NCBI GenBank assembly: GCA_009783085.1
Contig: WRHU01000005.1
Coordinates: 87,177 to 151,176 of the forward strand
Length of the DNA stretch: 64,000 nucleotides
From: Coriobacteriia bacterium
GTDB lineage: Bacteria; Actinomycetota; Coriobacteriia; Coriobacteriales; UBA8131
Direction: 5' to 3'
Numbering within the stretch: the stretch's first letter is position 1; every line of letters starts with the position of its first letter. The notes beneath the pieces are model-generated. The model saw nothing but the letters and a program-made list of their open reading frames with translations. It made no database searches and had not been told where the DNA came from. The position numbers and the translations under genes were made by a program. Positions 25,409 to 34,475 of the stretch are shown one piece after another.

Positions 25409-25924
25409 ATGAAATATGAGCTTAACGAGAAAAGCGTCACGGGAGTTCAATACATTTCCAAACACTGTCTGGTGTGTGGCACCGACAACGTGCTTGGCCT
25501 CCATGCACAGTTTTTTAATCTCGAGGACGGCAGCATTTGCGCCCTGTTTTCTGCACAAGATGAACACCAGAGCTATCCCGGACGTGTTCACGGCGGCATG
25601 GTGAGCGCCATTCTTGACGAAACGCTCGGGCGTGCCATTCAGGTAAGCGAGCCTGAAGCCTTTGGCGTAACTATCGAGCTTAACGTAAAGTTTAGACAGC
25701 CCGTGCCACTTGGTGAGGAGCTTAAGGTTGTGGCACGCCTCGACAGCAACACTAAGCGGACGTTTGGGGGAACTGCCGAGCTGCTTTTAGCCGACGGCAG
25801 CGTTGCCGCACAGGCCACGGCAAAATACTTGCGTCTTGACGTGAATGATATTGTTGATGGTGGACTTGAGGACAGCAATTGGGTTACCGATGAGCGCCCC
25901 GCTCCGCAAAAAATAGAGGCCTAG
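25409..25924 (+). CDS. PaaI-type hotdog thioesterase
   Basis: 171 residues from ATG 25409 (AAGAAAGGATATGCCCC before it); the 443-residue track ORF from 24593 is mostly antisense to the preceding gene. Seen: CLVCGTDNVLGLHAQF near the N-terminus, HQSYPGRVHGGMVSAILDETLGRA (hotdog catalytic helix), VTIELNVKFRQPVPLGEEL and a late AAQATAKYLRL. By family knowledge it hydrolyses acyl-CoA thioesters; the substrate is unknown. The 204 bp before it carry imperfect repeats of ACGGTTGCTNTTGGCGAGC. Confidence 0.85.
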   Translation: MKYELNEKSVTGVQYISKHCLVCGTDNVLGLHAQFFNLEDGSICALFSAQDEHQSYPGRVHGGMVSAILDETLGRAIQVSEPEAFGVTIELNVKFRQPVPLGEELKVVARLDSNTKRTFGGTAELLLADGSVAAQATAKYLRLDVNDIVDGGLEDSNWVTDERPAPQKIEA

Positions 25925-26012
25925 CAAGCTACAGCTATTTTGTTGCTGCTAAAAGGTTGTTGCCAGAAAGTTCATGCAAGAAAGATTGTCGCCGGAAAGC
26001 TCGTTGTTAAAA

Positions 26013-26417
26013 CTACTTGCTGCTTGAAAGCACCTGTTTCATGGTGATTTTTGAGAAGTGTTTGTCCAAAACCGTTTTGGTGGAATCCCACACATAGTTT
26101 GAAAGACAGCCCTTCTCGCACGAACACCACGGGGCTTTATCAACATCAAGGGTAGTTGCAAGGGATTCTTGGGCGGCTTCAAAAACGTCGAGCAGGGTTA
26201 TCTCGTCAAGTTCTTTGACCAACATAATGCCGCCGTTTATGCCACGAGTTGTTTTGATGATTTTTGCGTCGAGGAGCCCTTTTTGCACGGTGCGCGCAAA
26301 GGCATACGTCACGTTATGACGGTCCGCCAGCGTTCGCAGCCCGAGAGATTTATCAGGATTTTCTGCAAGTTCAGCAATCAAATGAATAGCGTAGTCGGTT
26401 CGACGCGTAATCTTCAT
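26013..26417 (-). CDS. Rrf2-family transcriptional regulator
   Basis: 134 residues from the ATG at 26417 (AGAGGAGAGCAAG before it), not the track start 26507. Winged helix MKITRRTDYAIHLIAELAENP...LRTLADRHNVTYAFARTVQKGL typical of Rrf2, then wing TTRGINGGIML and LLDVFEAAQE. The later CSCEKGCLSNYVW supplies three cysteines at the position where IscR/NsrR/RsrR bind Fe-S clusters. A redox or NO response is plausible; target genes are not identifiable here. Confidence 0.9.
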   Translation of the reverse strand: MKITRRTDYAIHLIAELAENPDKSLGLRTLADRHNVTYAFARTVQKGLLDAKIIKTTRGINGGIMLVKELDEITLLDVFEAAQESLATTLDVDKAPWCSCEKGCLSNYVWDSTKTVLDKHFSKITMKQVLSSSK

Positions 26418-26661
26418 CTTGCTCTCCTCTTTGTTGTGCGGCATAGCGTTGCCTGCTTGCCTTGCTGCTTGCCTGCGAGCCCTACACCACAAGAGCTTTG
26501 AGTGCATAAAAGCGCTCCAAAACGAGGCGCTTTTTAGTGCTTCCTTATATTGCCTGATACTATATCACTTTTAATAGAGATTGCAAAGAGCAATTTTATA
26601 AGCTGCTTGTTTTGGTGATTTGTTGCTTTTTCCCTTAAATTGCTGCGCTCCCCTCGCTCCC

Positions 26662-27315
26662 TTATGCCAGCATTATTATGACTGAAATAATAACGTCGGC
26701 AAGAAAGAGCCCGGCAAGCACAATAAAGAGAATGGTGTTGGTGTTTTTGCTTATCCGCTTGAGGAACCATTCAACCAGAGGCACCACGGCGTACAGCTCG
26801 AGCAGCCCAAGCACAACAAAACGCAAGGTGTCCTCAAGGCAAATCCTGCCGTTGAGGTTAAAGGGCTTCTCGGTATAATCCCAAGGTCTAAAATTGAAAA
26901 AGGTGTCCAAAATCCAGTGCCCGACGTATTCGACAACACCTGTTATAGCAAAAATTGCCAGCGCAATAAACACAGGCATTATGTTGAGCGGACCAAGATA
27001 GATTTTCTTTTTGACCGCACGCTCAAGGAGCAGGAGAATAACAACGCCGCCAAAACCGTAGATTACAAGCCACGGACCGTGCAGGGGGCCTTGCCATTGC
27101 CAGAGGTGCTTGTAGACAAAGAAGTCGAGAAGGTTCTCGTAGATGAAGCCCATAAAGGCACAGAGGATAAAGTAGTAAAAGAGTCTTTGCCAGAGTGGGA
27201 CGTTTTTGTTTGTGGAGTTGGGGCTGTCTGCTTTGGGGCTGCTGGCTTTGGGACTGCTGGCTTTGGGGCTGCTGGCTTTGGGGCTGCCGACGACAGGCTT
27301 GGTTTTCTTGGGCAC
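26662..27315 (-). CDS. Putative ABC transporter permease, CmpB family (PF06541-like)
   Basis: 217 residues. The cytoplasmic N-terminus is built from four copies of SPKAS-type repeats (GSPKASSPKASSPKAS), encoded by a 15-bp tandem DNA repeat. Membrane part: LFYYFILCAFMGFIYENLLDFFV, GPWLVIYGFGGVVILLLLE, FIALAIFAITGVVEYVGHWI, FVVLGLLELYAVVPLVEWF and a last segment. The order GFIYE...W.GPL.GPW..IYGFGG matches a widely distributed Gram-positive family of unknown role. No ATPase partner is nearby. Confidence 0.8.
   Translation of the reverse strand: MPKKTKPVVGSPKASSPKASSPKASSPKADSPNSTNKNVPLWQRLFYYFILCAFMGFIYENLLDFFVYKHLWQWQGPLHGPWLVIYGFGGVVILLLLERAVKKKIYLGPLNIMPVFIALAIFAITGVVEYVGHWILDTFFNFRPWDYTEKPFNLNGRICLEDTLRFVVLGLLELYAVVPLVEWFLKRISKNTNTILFIVLAGLFLADVIISVIIMLA
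27228..27292. repeat. 15-bp tandem repeat in the PF06541-family gene
   Basis: GGCTTTGGGGCTGCT is repeated about four times head to tail with small changes (GGGACTGCT), encoding SPKAS units at the N-terminus. Confidence 0.85.
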
Positions 27316-27381
27316 GGCTGCTTCCTCTCCGTAGGGGCTCTTTTGTGGTCTGAGCTTTTACCTATAGTACCAAATGTGGCA

Positions 27382-27418
27382 GAAAAAAGCTCCGAGGGCT
27401 GAGGAGCCGTCGGAGCTT
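27382..27418 (-). terminator. Rho-independent terminator of the SDR gene
   Basis: On minus, AAGCTCCGA, a loop and TCGGAGCTT (perfect 9-bp stem) are followed by TTTTTC. It lies 43 bp after the SDR stop. Confidence 0.85.
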
Positions 27419-27460
27419 AATTCTCAAGTTTAGCCGTCGAGGAATATCTTTTCCGCAGAC

Positions 27461-28219
27461 TTAGAACGCTACAAAGCCGCCGTCAACAGGAATTGCCGCT
27501 CCGTTGATGTTGATAGCCTCGTCGGTTGCCAAGAACAGCGCAACGCTTGCAATCTCGCTTGCCTCCGCAAGACGTGAGGTGGTTGCCGTAATTGCGTCAC
27601 CAACACGACCATAGCCAAAAGCACTCGGACGCATGTTGGCGCTAATCTCAGTGGCAACACCGCCGGGGCAAATGGCGTTACAGCGAATGCCCGAGCGACC
27701 ATACATAAAGCCTGTGTTTTTGACCAAACCAACAACGCCGTGCTTTGAGGCGGTATATGCGGCGCCAGCTCGTCCGCCCATGAGCCCGCCCGCAGACGCA
27801 ATAACAATGATGCTGCCTGCCTTTTTCTCCAACATAGGCTCAAGCGCAGCGCGCGTAGTCCACATGACCGAGGTAAGGTTAGTTTGAATGCATTTGTCCC
27901 AAACCTCGTCGGTTACTTCTGCGGCAGGGAGAAAATCGTCGAGAACGCCAGCGTTGTTTACGAGAATGTCGATGCCTCCGTGATTTTTGATGGTGAAGTC
28001 CATAAGGTTTTCGACGTCCTCTTTAATGCACAGATCGCCCACAAACGGTACCACCGTGCCAGCTTCGTTTGCGGTTTGGGCGACCAACTCGTCAAGGCGC
28101 TCCTTGCGGCGGGCAAATGCAACAACGGTTGCGCCCTCTTTTGCGTACAGCTTAGCGATTGCGTTGCCCATGCCAGATGATGCTCCCGTTACAATGGCAA
28201 CTTTTCCTTCGAGTTTCAT
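27461..28219 (-). CDS. SDR family NAD(P)-dependent oxidoreductase
   Basis: 252 residues from the ATG at 28219 (AAGGAGCTAAC before it); the track start at 28438 is too far upstream. Classical short-chain dehydrogenase: VAIVTGASSGMGNAIAKLY (TGxxxGxG), VVPFVGDLC, ILVNNAGVLDD (NNAG), SIIVIASAGG (Ser), AAYTASKHGVVGL (YxxxK), CNAICPGGVATEIS and VDGGFVAF end. FARRKERL suggests NADP preference (inference). The substrate is unknown; many coriobacterial paralogues act on steroids or bile acids. It has its own terminator. Confidence 0.93.
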   Translation of the reverse strand: MKLEGKVAIVTGASSGMGNAIAKLYAKEGATVVAFARRKERLDELVAQTANEAGTVVPFVGDLCIKEDVENLMDFTIKNHGGIDILVNNAGVLDDFLPAAEVTDEVWDKCIQTNLTSVMWTTRAALEPMLEKKAGSIIVIASAGGLMGGRAGAAYTASKHGVVGLVKNTGFMYGRSGIRCNAICPGGVATEISANMRPSAFGYGRVGDAITATTSRLAEASEIASVALFLATDEAININGAAIPVDGGFVAF

Positions 28220-28577
28220 GTTAGCTCCTTCCGCTTGTTTGCTTTTGTTTTTTAATTCCGGGGTGCTTTTTTTGTTCCGGAGAACTAGTTTACGCCTTTG
28301 TGCGTTTGTGCGCTCGGTGGCAGAGTGCTTTTTTGCCGAGAATGTTGCGGATTGGGGGAGTTTTAGCGGTAAACGGCTGTTGGCTTTGGCTTGCAGGGGA
28401 GTTTTAGTGGTAAACGGCTGTTGGGCTTTGGCCGACAAGCTGTTTTTGGTGACAAACGACTCTTGGCTCTAGCTTACAAAGTGTTTTTTGATGGATTTTA
28501 GACATTATGGCTTTACCTTAAGCACTGAGAGCGGTATCATGCTCAAGTACCCATTTCGGGTAGCAGGCATTATTTGC
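28220..28577. other. Gene-free interval with degenerate 41-bp tandem repeats
   Basis: 358 bp. From 28358 to about 28480 the phrase GAGTTTTAGCGGTAAACGGCTG followed by TTGGCTTTGGC recurs three times with decay. The right end must contain the tRNA-Ser promoter; TATCAT at about 28537 is a weak candidate. No gene supported. Confidence 0.65.
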
Positions 28578-28668
28578 GGAGAGCTGACCGAGAGGCCGAA
28601 GGTGCTCGCCTGCTAAGCGAGTATACGTCACAAGCGTATCTGGGGTTCGAATCCCCAGCTCTCCGCCA
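28578..28668 (+). tRNA. tRNA-Ser (anticodon GCT)
   Basis: Acceptor GGAGAGC/GCTCTCC, discriminator G, encoded CCA. Anticodon stem CTCGC/GCGAG with loop CTGCTAA gives GCT. The long variable arm (TATACGTCACAAGCGTA) is class II as expected for serine; T loop TTCGAAT. Confidence 0.96.
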
Positions 28669-28696
28669 TCACCCTACCCATTGGAGATGCCCAACA

Positions 28697-29536
28697 ATGG
28701 AACCACTAAAAGACAGAGTTTTTAACACCATATCCTCAACAAGAAAAGACTATAGCCCTAGCACCATATTTAACTATGCCATGATTGCGCTGATTCTTAC
28801 GAGCTTCGCAATTCTTATCACCGAAACCTTTAGCAGCCTGCCCCAAGGAGTCAAAACTGCCCTTACGGTTGTTGATGTTTTTATCACGATAGTCTTTACC
28901 ATCGAGTACGCACTGCGCCTGTGGACCTGCGACAAACTCTATCCTCATTTGGGGCCCGTAAAAGCTCGTTTGAAGTTTATTGTGTCGGGTTGGTCAATAA
29001 TAGACTTGCTTGCAATTTTGCCGTTTTACGCACTGCTGCTCATACCGCTTGACCTCACAGCTCTGCGCTCGCTGCGTATGCTCAGAATACTGAGGCTGCT
29101 CAAGCTGGGGCGTTATATTTCTGCGCTGGATTCTGTGTTTGTGGTTCTGCGTAACAAGCGGCATGAGCTTATCGCTTCGGTGAGCGCAATAATGGTGCTG
29201 CTCCTTGTTGCCTCGGTGCTTATGTATTATGCCGAAAACGAGGTGCAGACCGAGATTTTTCAAGACGCCTTCTCGGGGCTTTGGTGGGCAGTTGCAACCG
29301 TTACCACCGTTGGTTACGGCGACATATACCCTATTACCGCTGCTGGCAAGCTGGTGGGCAGTTGCATCGCCTTGCTCGGAATTGCTCTGGTGGCTATACC
29401 CACAGGTATTATCAGTGCTGGATTTAGTGAGGTGGCTCGCAAAAACGAGCGAGAGCGTCACGAGCGGGAGCTGCAAGAGCAGAAACGAGAGCGTGAGCAA
29501 GGGAAAGCTGAAGTATCTGAGCATCCCAAGCCATAA
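28697..29536 (+). CDS. Voltage-gated potassium channel family protein
   Basis: 279 residues from ATG 28697 (TTGGAGATG upstream); the track start at 28574 overlaps the tRNA. Six transmembrane segments: S1 FNYAMIALILTSFAILI, S2 LTVVDVFITIVFTIEYALRL, S3 WSIIDLLAILPFY, S4 with regularly spaced arginines (RSLRMLRILRLLKLGR), S5, and a pore loop WWAVATVTTVGYGDIYP with the TVGYGD selectivity filter. The C-terminal tail is a charged Glu/Arg coiled segment (ERERHERELQEQKRERE). It starts 28 bp after tRNA-Ser and is probably co-transcribed or monocistronic. Confidence 0.93.
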   Translation: MEPLKDRVFNTISSTRKDYSPSTIFNYAMIALILTSFAILITETFSSLPQGVKTALTVVDVFITIVFTIEYALRLWTCDKLYPHLGPVKARLKFIVSGWSIIDLLAILPFYALLLIPLDLTALRSLRMLRILRLLKLGRYISALDSVFVVLRNKRHELIASVSAIMVLLLVASVLMYYAENEVQTEIFQDAFSGLWWAVATVTTVGYGDIYPITAAGKLVGSCIALLGIALVAIPTGIISAGFSEVARKNERERHERELQEQKREREQGKAEVSEHPKP

Positions 29537-29549
29537 AAAAATACGGTAA

Positions 29550-30920
29550 CTAGTTCTTTAGGCTATTAAGCGGAGCGGGGAAGCGACCGCCTCGAGCGGC
29601 AAGTACCGTGCCGGCGTTGCGGTTGACTTCCATAACAGGCGCGCTGCCTAAAAGCCCGCCAAACTCGAGGCGGTCGCCTGCTTTTTTGCCAATCGCAGGA
29701 ATAAGGCGCACGGCGGTAGTTTTGTTGTTGATAACGCCAATTGCCATTTCGTCAGCAATAATGCCAAAAATGGTTTCCGCATTAACGTCGCCCGGAACCG
29801 CAATCATATCAAGCCCCACCGAGCAAACGCTCGTCATGGCTTCAAGCTTTTCTAAAGTAAGCGCACCAGATTCTGCGGCGGCAATCATGCCAGCGTCCTC
29901 ACTCACGGGAATAAACGCACCCGAAAGCCCGCCAACTGATGATGATGCCATAACGCCACCCTTTTTAACCGCATCGTTGAGCAGAGCAAGGGCAGCCGTA
30001 GTGCCAGGCCCTCCACACACGCCAACGCCAATAGCCTCAAGAATCTGCGCTACCGAGTCGCCCTCTGCAGGAGTGGGCGCAAGCGACAAATCAAGAATGC
30101 CCATTTGCACGCCCAGCCGCTCGGAGGCCTCACGAGCGACAAGCTCGCCAGCACGGGTTATCTTAAAGGTTGTTGCTTTGATTTTTTCTGCCACGGTGGT
30201 GAGGTCTGCCTCGGGTGACAAATCTTCCAAAACCGCTCTTACTACACCGGGGCCGCTCACGCCCACGTTGACAACTGCCTCCGCCTCGCCCGAACCATGA
30301 AAGGCACCCGCCATAAAGGGGTTGTCTTCAACGGCATTGGCAAAAACAACGAGCTTTGCACAGCCGATTGCGTCACGCTCGGCGGTAGCTTGTGCCGTTG
30401 CCAAAATAGTCTGCGCCATGAGCAAAACAGCATCCATGTTGATGCCGGCACGGGTGGAGGCAACGTTGACCGACGAACAAACCCGCTGCGTGGTGGCAAG
30501 CGCCTCAGGGATAGAGGCGATAAGCTTGGCATCACTTGAGCTGGTGCCCTTTTGAACCAAAGCAGAAAAGCCTCCAACAAAATCAACGCCCACCTCTTGG
30601 GCAGCACGGTCGAGCGCCAAAGCAATGGGCACGTAATTCTCCGCCGTTTGAGCGGCGGCGGCACACACCTCCGCAATGGGGGTAACCGAGATACGCTGAT
30701 TAACAATGGGAATACCAAACTCACGGGCAAGCTGCTCGGCAGTAGGTACGAGCTTTTCAGCCGCCGTGGTGAGGCGATCGTAAATGCGTTGGGCACAAAC
30801 TTCAATGTCCTCGTGCCCGCAGTTGCGAATAGAAAGACCAAGTGTAATAGTACGAATATCAAGATGGTGCTTTGAAATCATTGCGAGCGTTTCGCTGACC
30901 TCAGCAGGTGTAATGTGCAT
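29550..30920 (-). CDS. UPF0210 / DUF711 (PFL) family protein
   Basis: 456 residues, the usual family length. Seen: [89 protein letters not shown] and [17 protein letters not shown]. The family is conserved in anaerobes and its structures resemble glycyl-radical enzymes, but the reaction is unknown. It lies 42 bp downstream of serS on the same strand. Confidence 0.88.
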   Translation of the reverse strand: MHITPAEVSETLAMISKHHLDIRTITLGLSIRNCGHEDIEVCAQRIYDRLTTAAEKLVPTAEQLAREFGIPIVNQRISVTPIAEVCAAAAQTAENYVPIALALDRAAQEVGVDFVGGFSALVQKGTSSSDAKLIASIPEALATTQRVCSSVNVASTRAGINMDAVLLMAQTILATAQATAERDAIGCAKLVVFANAVEDNPFMAGAFHGSGEAEAVVNVGVSGPGVVRAVLEDLSPEADLTTVAEKIKATTFKITRAGELVAREASERLGVQMGILDLSLAPTPAEGDSVAQILEAIGVGVCGGPGTTAALALLNDAVKKGGVMASSSVGGLSGAFIPVSEDAGMIAAAESGALTLEKLEAMTSVCSVGLDMIAVPGDVNAETIFGIIADEMAIGVINNKTTAVRLIPAIGKKAGDRLEFGGLLGSAPVMEVNRNAGTVLAARGGRFPAPLNSLKN

Positions 30921-30962
30921 GGTTATTCCGCCTTACTGTGTTTTGTTCTGCTTCAATGCTTT

Positions 30963-32291
30963 TTATTCCGCCTCAATACGGGTAAGCCCACCAAGGTACG
31001 GCTGCAGCACCGTTGGAACCGTCAAAGAACCGTCGCTGTTTTGATAGTTTTCGATAATGGCAGCCATGGTGCGTCCCACCGCAAGCCCCGAGCCGTTAAG
31101 CGTGTGCACAAAGCCGGTGGTTTTCTCGCCCGCCTCGCCTACCGAACGATACTTGATACTTGCACGACGTGCCTGAAAATCGCCACAGTTGGAACACGAG
31201 CTTATCTCTTTGTAGTCCTCGTACGACGGTAACCACACCTCAAGATCGTAGGTTTTGGTGGCAGAAAAGCCAAGGTCGCCCGTACAAAGCTCAATTACTC
31301 GGTAGGGCAACTCAAGCAGCTGGAGAATGTTCTCGGCATCGGCAACCATGCTTTCAAGTTCATCAAAGGAGTTTTCTGGCGCACTGAGCTTAACCATCTC
31401 GACCTTGTCAAACTGATGCACACGGATAAGCCCCCGTGTGTCACGCCCAGCGCTGCCAGCTTCCTCCCTAAAACACGAGGTAAAAGCACAGTAGCGGCGT
31501 GGCAGCGTGTCTGCGTCAAGCACCTCGCCACGGTGAATATTAGTGAGCATGACCTCTGCCGTGGGGATAAGGTACAGCCCCTCGGTGGTCTTGAACAAAT
31601 CGTCCTCAAACTTGGGAAGCTGTCCCGTACCAGTAAGCGTGTCGGCATTGCCAAGCAGCGGACACCACCATTCTTTGTAACCACGGCTGCCGTGCGTGTC
31701 GGCCATAAAGTTGATGAGGGCCCGCTCAAGACGAGCGCCTTGCCCGCCGAGCAAAATAAAGCGGGATTTGGTGAGTTTAACGCCGCGCTCAAAGTCAATC
31801 ATGCCCAGCTCAGGGCCTAAATCCCAGTGCGGCTTGGCCTCAAAGCCCTCTTTGTCAAAGGCGCGTGGCGTACCCCAGCGGCGGACTTCAATATTGTCTT
31901 CCTCGCTTGCGCCCGCTGGCGTGCTGGCGCTTGGCAAATTGGGAAGCGAAAGCACCTCGTTATTGAGCTCTGCCTCAACGCCCGCAAGCTCGTTTTCGAG
32001 TGTTTCTGCCTCGGTGTTGATGGCGCGCACCCGCTCCTTAGCAGCCTCCGCTTCTACTTTGGCGCTGTTTGCCTGAGCCTCGTCGGTTTTTGAGGCGGCG
32101 GCGCGCATCAGCTCGCCAACTTGCTTGGACGTGGTGTTGCGCTCTGCCTTCAAGGCCTCTATCTGCCCAATGAGCGCGCGCCGCCGCCCGTCGAGTGCTA
32201 AAAAGCCCTCGGCATTCCATTCTTTATTTCGTGAGCGCATGGCATCTAACACCACGTCAAGATTTTCTCGAACAAACTTAGTGTCGAGCAT
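30963..32291 (-). CDS. serS: Seryl-tRNA synthetase
   Basis: 442 residues from the ATG at 32291 (AAGGACAACA before it); the track start at 32468 is too long. N-terminal long coiled-coil tRNA arm (about 30-105, [16 protein letters not shown]...[14 protein letters not shown]), then the class II catalytic core: motif 2 [22 protein letters not shown] and motif 3 [27 protein letters not shown] and [13 protein letters not shown] complete the serine site. It charges both tRNA-Ser genes found in this window. I looked for an upstream T-box leader and saw none. Confidence 0.97.
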   Translation of the reverse strand: MLDTKFVRENLDVVLDAMRSRNKEWNAEGFLALDGRRRALIGQIEALKAERNTTSKQVGELMRAAASKTDEAQANSAKVEAEAAKERVRAINTEAETLENELAGVEAELNNEVLSLPNLPSASTPAGASEEDNIEVRRWGTPRAFDKEGFEAKPHWDLGPELGMIDFERGVKLTKSRFILLGGQGARLERALINFMADTHGSRGYKEWWCPLLGNADTLTGTGQLPKFEDDLFKTTEGLYLIPTAEVMLTNIHRGEVLDADTLPRRYCAFTSCFREEAGSAGRDTRGLIRVHQFDKVEMVKLSAPENSFDELESMVADAENILQLLELPYRVIELCTGDLGFSATKTYDLEVWLPSYEDYKEISSCSNCGDFQARRASIKYRSVGEAGEKTTGFVHTLNGSGLAVGRTMAAIIENYQNSDGSLTVPTVLQPYLGGLTRIEAE

Positions 32292-32388
32292 TGTTGTCCT
32301 TGTCCTTATCTTGTTTCGAGCCAGCTTTTGTAGGACCCCGCTTGCGTGAGGCGCCCAGTTGCTCTCTTGGCTCGCTCGGCTTATCTGG

Positions 32389-32859
32389 TTAATCCTTTTT
32401 GGCCTTTGTTGCCTTGCCACCTTTTGCTCCCTTGGCAGCAGCGTCAATCTGACCCTTGACCACGTCAACGGCCTGGTTGATTTTTTCGCTTGCTACGGGA
32501 ACTTTGTCGTTGATGGTGTCACGTGCGGCAGCTGCATTTTTGGCAACTTGGTCGGCGATAACCGAACGAGCGCTCTCGATTTTCTCACGAAGCTCGTCGT
32601 TTTTCTTTGCGATAACCGGTTGCGCAGCATGAATGCCCTCTTGCACCTTGTCGATGACTGGCTGAGCAGCAGTAATGCCTTCTTGAATCTTGGTGTAACC
32701 TTGGCTGTAAAACTCCTGCCCTTGTCCCCAAATCTCGTCAACCTTGTCGGCAACAATCGCACGGGTTTCGTCCCCACGTCGCGGAGCATACAGCAACGCA
32801 AGCGCAGCACCAATAGCGCCACCAACTATGAGCGAGCCCAATCCAAATCCTTTAGCCAT
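32389..32859 (-). CDS. YtxH domain-containing protein
   Basis: 156 residues; ATG 32859 with AGAGGAGGTATC. An N-terminal hydrophobic glycine-rich segment ([22 protein letters not shown], about 4-26) followed by RRGDETRA is the YtxH signature. The rest is a long amphipathic helix with repeated phrases ([26 protein letters not shown]), ending in a Lys/Ala/Gly tail. By family knowledge these are stress-related membrane-anchored proteins of unknown mechanism. Confidence 0.85.
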   Translation of the reverse strand: MAKGFGLGSLIVGGAIGAALALLYAPRRGDETRAIVADKVDEIWGQGQEFYSQGYTKIQEGITAAQPVIDKVQEGIHAAQPVIAKKNDELREKIESARSVIADQVAKNAAAARDTINDKVPVASEKINQAVDVVKGQIDAAAKGAKGGKATKAKKD

Positions 32860-32949
32860 GATACCTCCTCTAATCGCTGAGCGCCTTTATTACGAGAAAA
32901 GCGCTCCTCGTCTTGTATTTGTGCTTTATTGTACCGCAGATAGGGAGGT

Positions 32950-33112
32950 TTCTGGGCGACAACTGCTCGGGGCAGCAGCCGTAAGATTGCGGGTCGAGCC
33001 CGCAATGACAGAACCTTTCTGGACAACAACCCTTTCCAACCTACCGCTCTCCCTCTAGGCACCGGGTCAAGCCCAGTGCGACAACGGTAAGATTGCGGGT
33101 CGAACCCGCAAT
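32950..33112. repeat. Interspersed palindromic repeat cluster A (two REP units)
   Basis: ATTGCGGGTCGAGCCCGCAAT occurs at 32986-33006 and, with AA for AG, at 33092-33112. Between them is TGGACAACAACC...CTCTAGGCACCGGGTCAAGCCC.GTGCGAC. Related composites occur at 46549-46756 and 47861-47955. It fills the gap between the heme operon end and the YtxH gene and may act as the operon's transcription end. Confidence 0.88.
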
Positions 33113-33142
33113 GGCGTACGGAGCGACAACCGAGAGTTGTAG

Positions 33143-34432
33143 CTAGGCTCTCAATGACAGCAGGCTCTCCTCAGCGGCAGCAACAAAAGCAGCAATGTGT
33201 TCTTTTGTGTGCGCAGTTGAGAGAAACAGAGCCTCAAACTGGCTCGGGGCGATAAGAAAGCCGTGCTGCAGCATGCCTCTAAAATAACGTGCAAACAGCT
33301 CGGTGTTGCTTGCTTGGGCTGTTTCCCAATCCACAACGGCTTTATCCGTAAAGAACAAGGTAGCGACCGAACCAACGCGGTTTACCGTTGCTTCACAACC
33401 GCTGTTTGCACAAGCCGCAAGCAAGCCTTCCTCAAGCTGTGCGCCCAGAAGCTCAAGCTGCTCGTAAGTGCCCGGTTTTTCAAGCTCACTTATCAGGGCG
33501 AGTCCGGCAGCCATCACCACAGGGTTGCCCGAAAGCGTTCCTGCCTGATAAACCGAGCCAACGGGAGCAAGACATTCCATAATTTTGCGCTTGCCACCAA
33601 AGGCACCCACAGGAAAACCGCCGCCAATGATTTTGCCCAAAGTTGTAAGGTCGGGCGTAACGCCATAAAGCTCCTGTGCGCCACCGAGGGCCGCACGAAA
33701 ACCAGAGATAACCTCATCAAAAATAAGCACAACCTCGTGCTCGTCGCACAAGTTGCGCAAGCCCTGTAGGTAGCCGTCACTAGGAGAAACAACGCCCATG
33801 TTTCCGGCGATGGGCTCAATGATAAGTGCTGCGACCTCGCCTTTGTTAGCCTCAAGACAGGCCGCTACCGCCTCAAGATTGTTGTAGGGCAAAACCAGCG
33901 TATCGCCCGCCGTGCCTTTTGTGACCCCCGGCGTACCCGGAATGCCCAGCGTCGCAACGCCTGAACCAGCAGCAACCAGCAGCGAGTCGCTGTGTCCGTG
34001 GTAGTTTCCGTCAAACTTAATAAGTTTTTCACGCCCCGTAAAACCACGGGCAAGCCTAATGGCGCTCATAGTAGCCTCAGTGCCCGACGAAACCATACGC
34101 ACCATTTCTATTGAAGGAACAACTTCTGCAAGTTTTTGAGCAAGTTTGACCTCGAGCTCGCACGGCGCACCAAACGAGGTGCCGTTTTCGAGCTGCGCAC
34201 GAACTGCGTTGATAACTGCCTCTGGCGCATGCCCTAAAATCATCGGTCCCCAAGAAAGCACAAAGTCAAGATACTCGTTGCCGTCAACGTCAAGCACCTG
34301 TACCCCTTTTGCTTTCTCATAAAACACAGGGTCGATGCCTACCGACTTAAACGCACGAACCGGTGAGTTTACGCCTCCCGGAATGAGCGTTTGCGCGGTA
34401 GCAAAAAGGTTTGTTGAGTTTTTGGTGTTCAT
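33143..34432 (-). CDS. hemL: Glutamate-1-semialdehyde 2,1-aminomutase
   Basis: 429 residues from the ATG at 34432 (the track adds 50 upstream residues). It converts glutamate-1-semialdehyde to 5-aminolevulinate with PLP. Seen: TLIPGGVNSPVRAFKSV at the N-terminus, LSWGPMILGHA, MVSSGTEATMSAIRLARGFTG, NYHGHSDSLLVAAGSG, LIFDEVISGFRAALGGAQ, GKIIGGGFPVGAFGGKR with the Schiff-base Lys and GTLSGNPVVMAAGL. Last gene of the heme operon, 43 bp after ahbAB. Confidence 0.97.
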   Translation of the reverse strand: MNTKNSTNLFATAQTLIPGGVNSPVRAFKSVGIDPVFYEKAKGVQVLDVDGNEYLDFVLSWGPMILGHAPEAVINAVRAQLENGTSFGAPCELEVKLAQKLAEVVPSIEMVRMVSSGTEATMSAIRLARGFTGREKLIKFDGNYHGHSDSLLVAAGSGVATLGIPGTPGVTKGTAGDTLVLPYNNLEAVAACLEANKGEVAALIIEPIAGNMGVVSPSDGYLQGLRNLCDEHEVVLIFDEVISGFRAALGGAQELYGVTPDLTTLGKIIGGGFPVGAFGGKRKIMECLAPVGSVYQAGTLSGNPVVMAAGLALISELEKPGTYEQLELLGAQLEEGLLAACANSGCEATVNRVGSVATLFFTDKAVVDWETAQASNTELFARYFRGMLQHGFLIAPSQFEALFLSTAHTKEHIAAFVAAAEESLLSLRA

Positions 34433-34475
34433 GGTTTGCGCACCCAGCTTTCTGCATTGTTGCGATTCAGTGTTG

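Noticed and set aside
32292-32388. T-box leader upstream of serS
   Set aside because: No T-box AGGGUGGNACCGCG-type sequence is present in the short gap.
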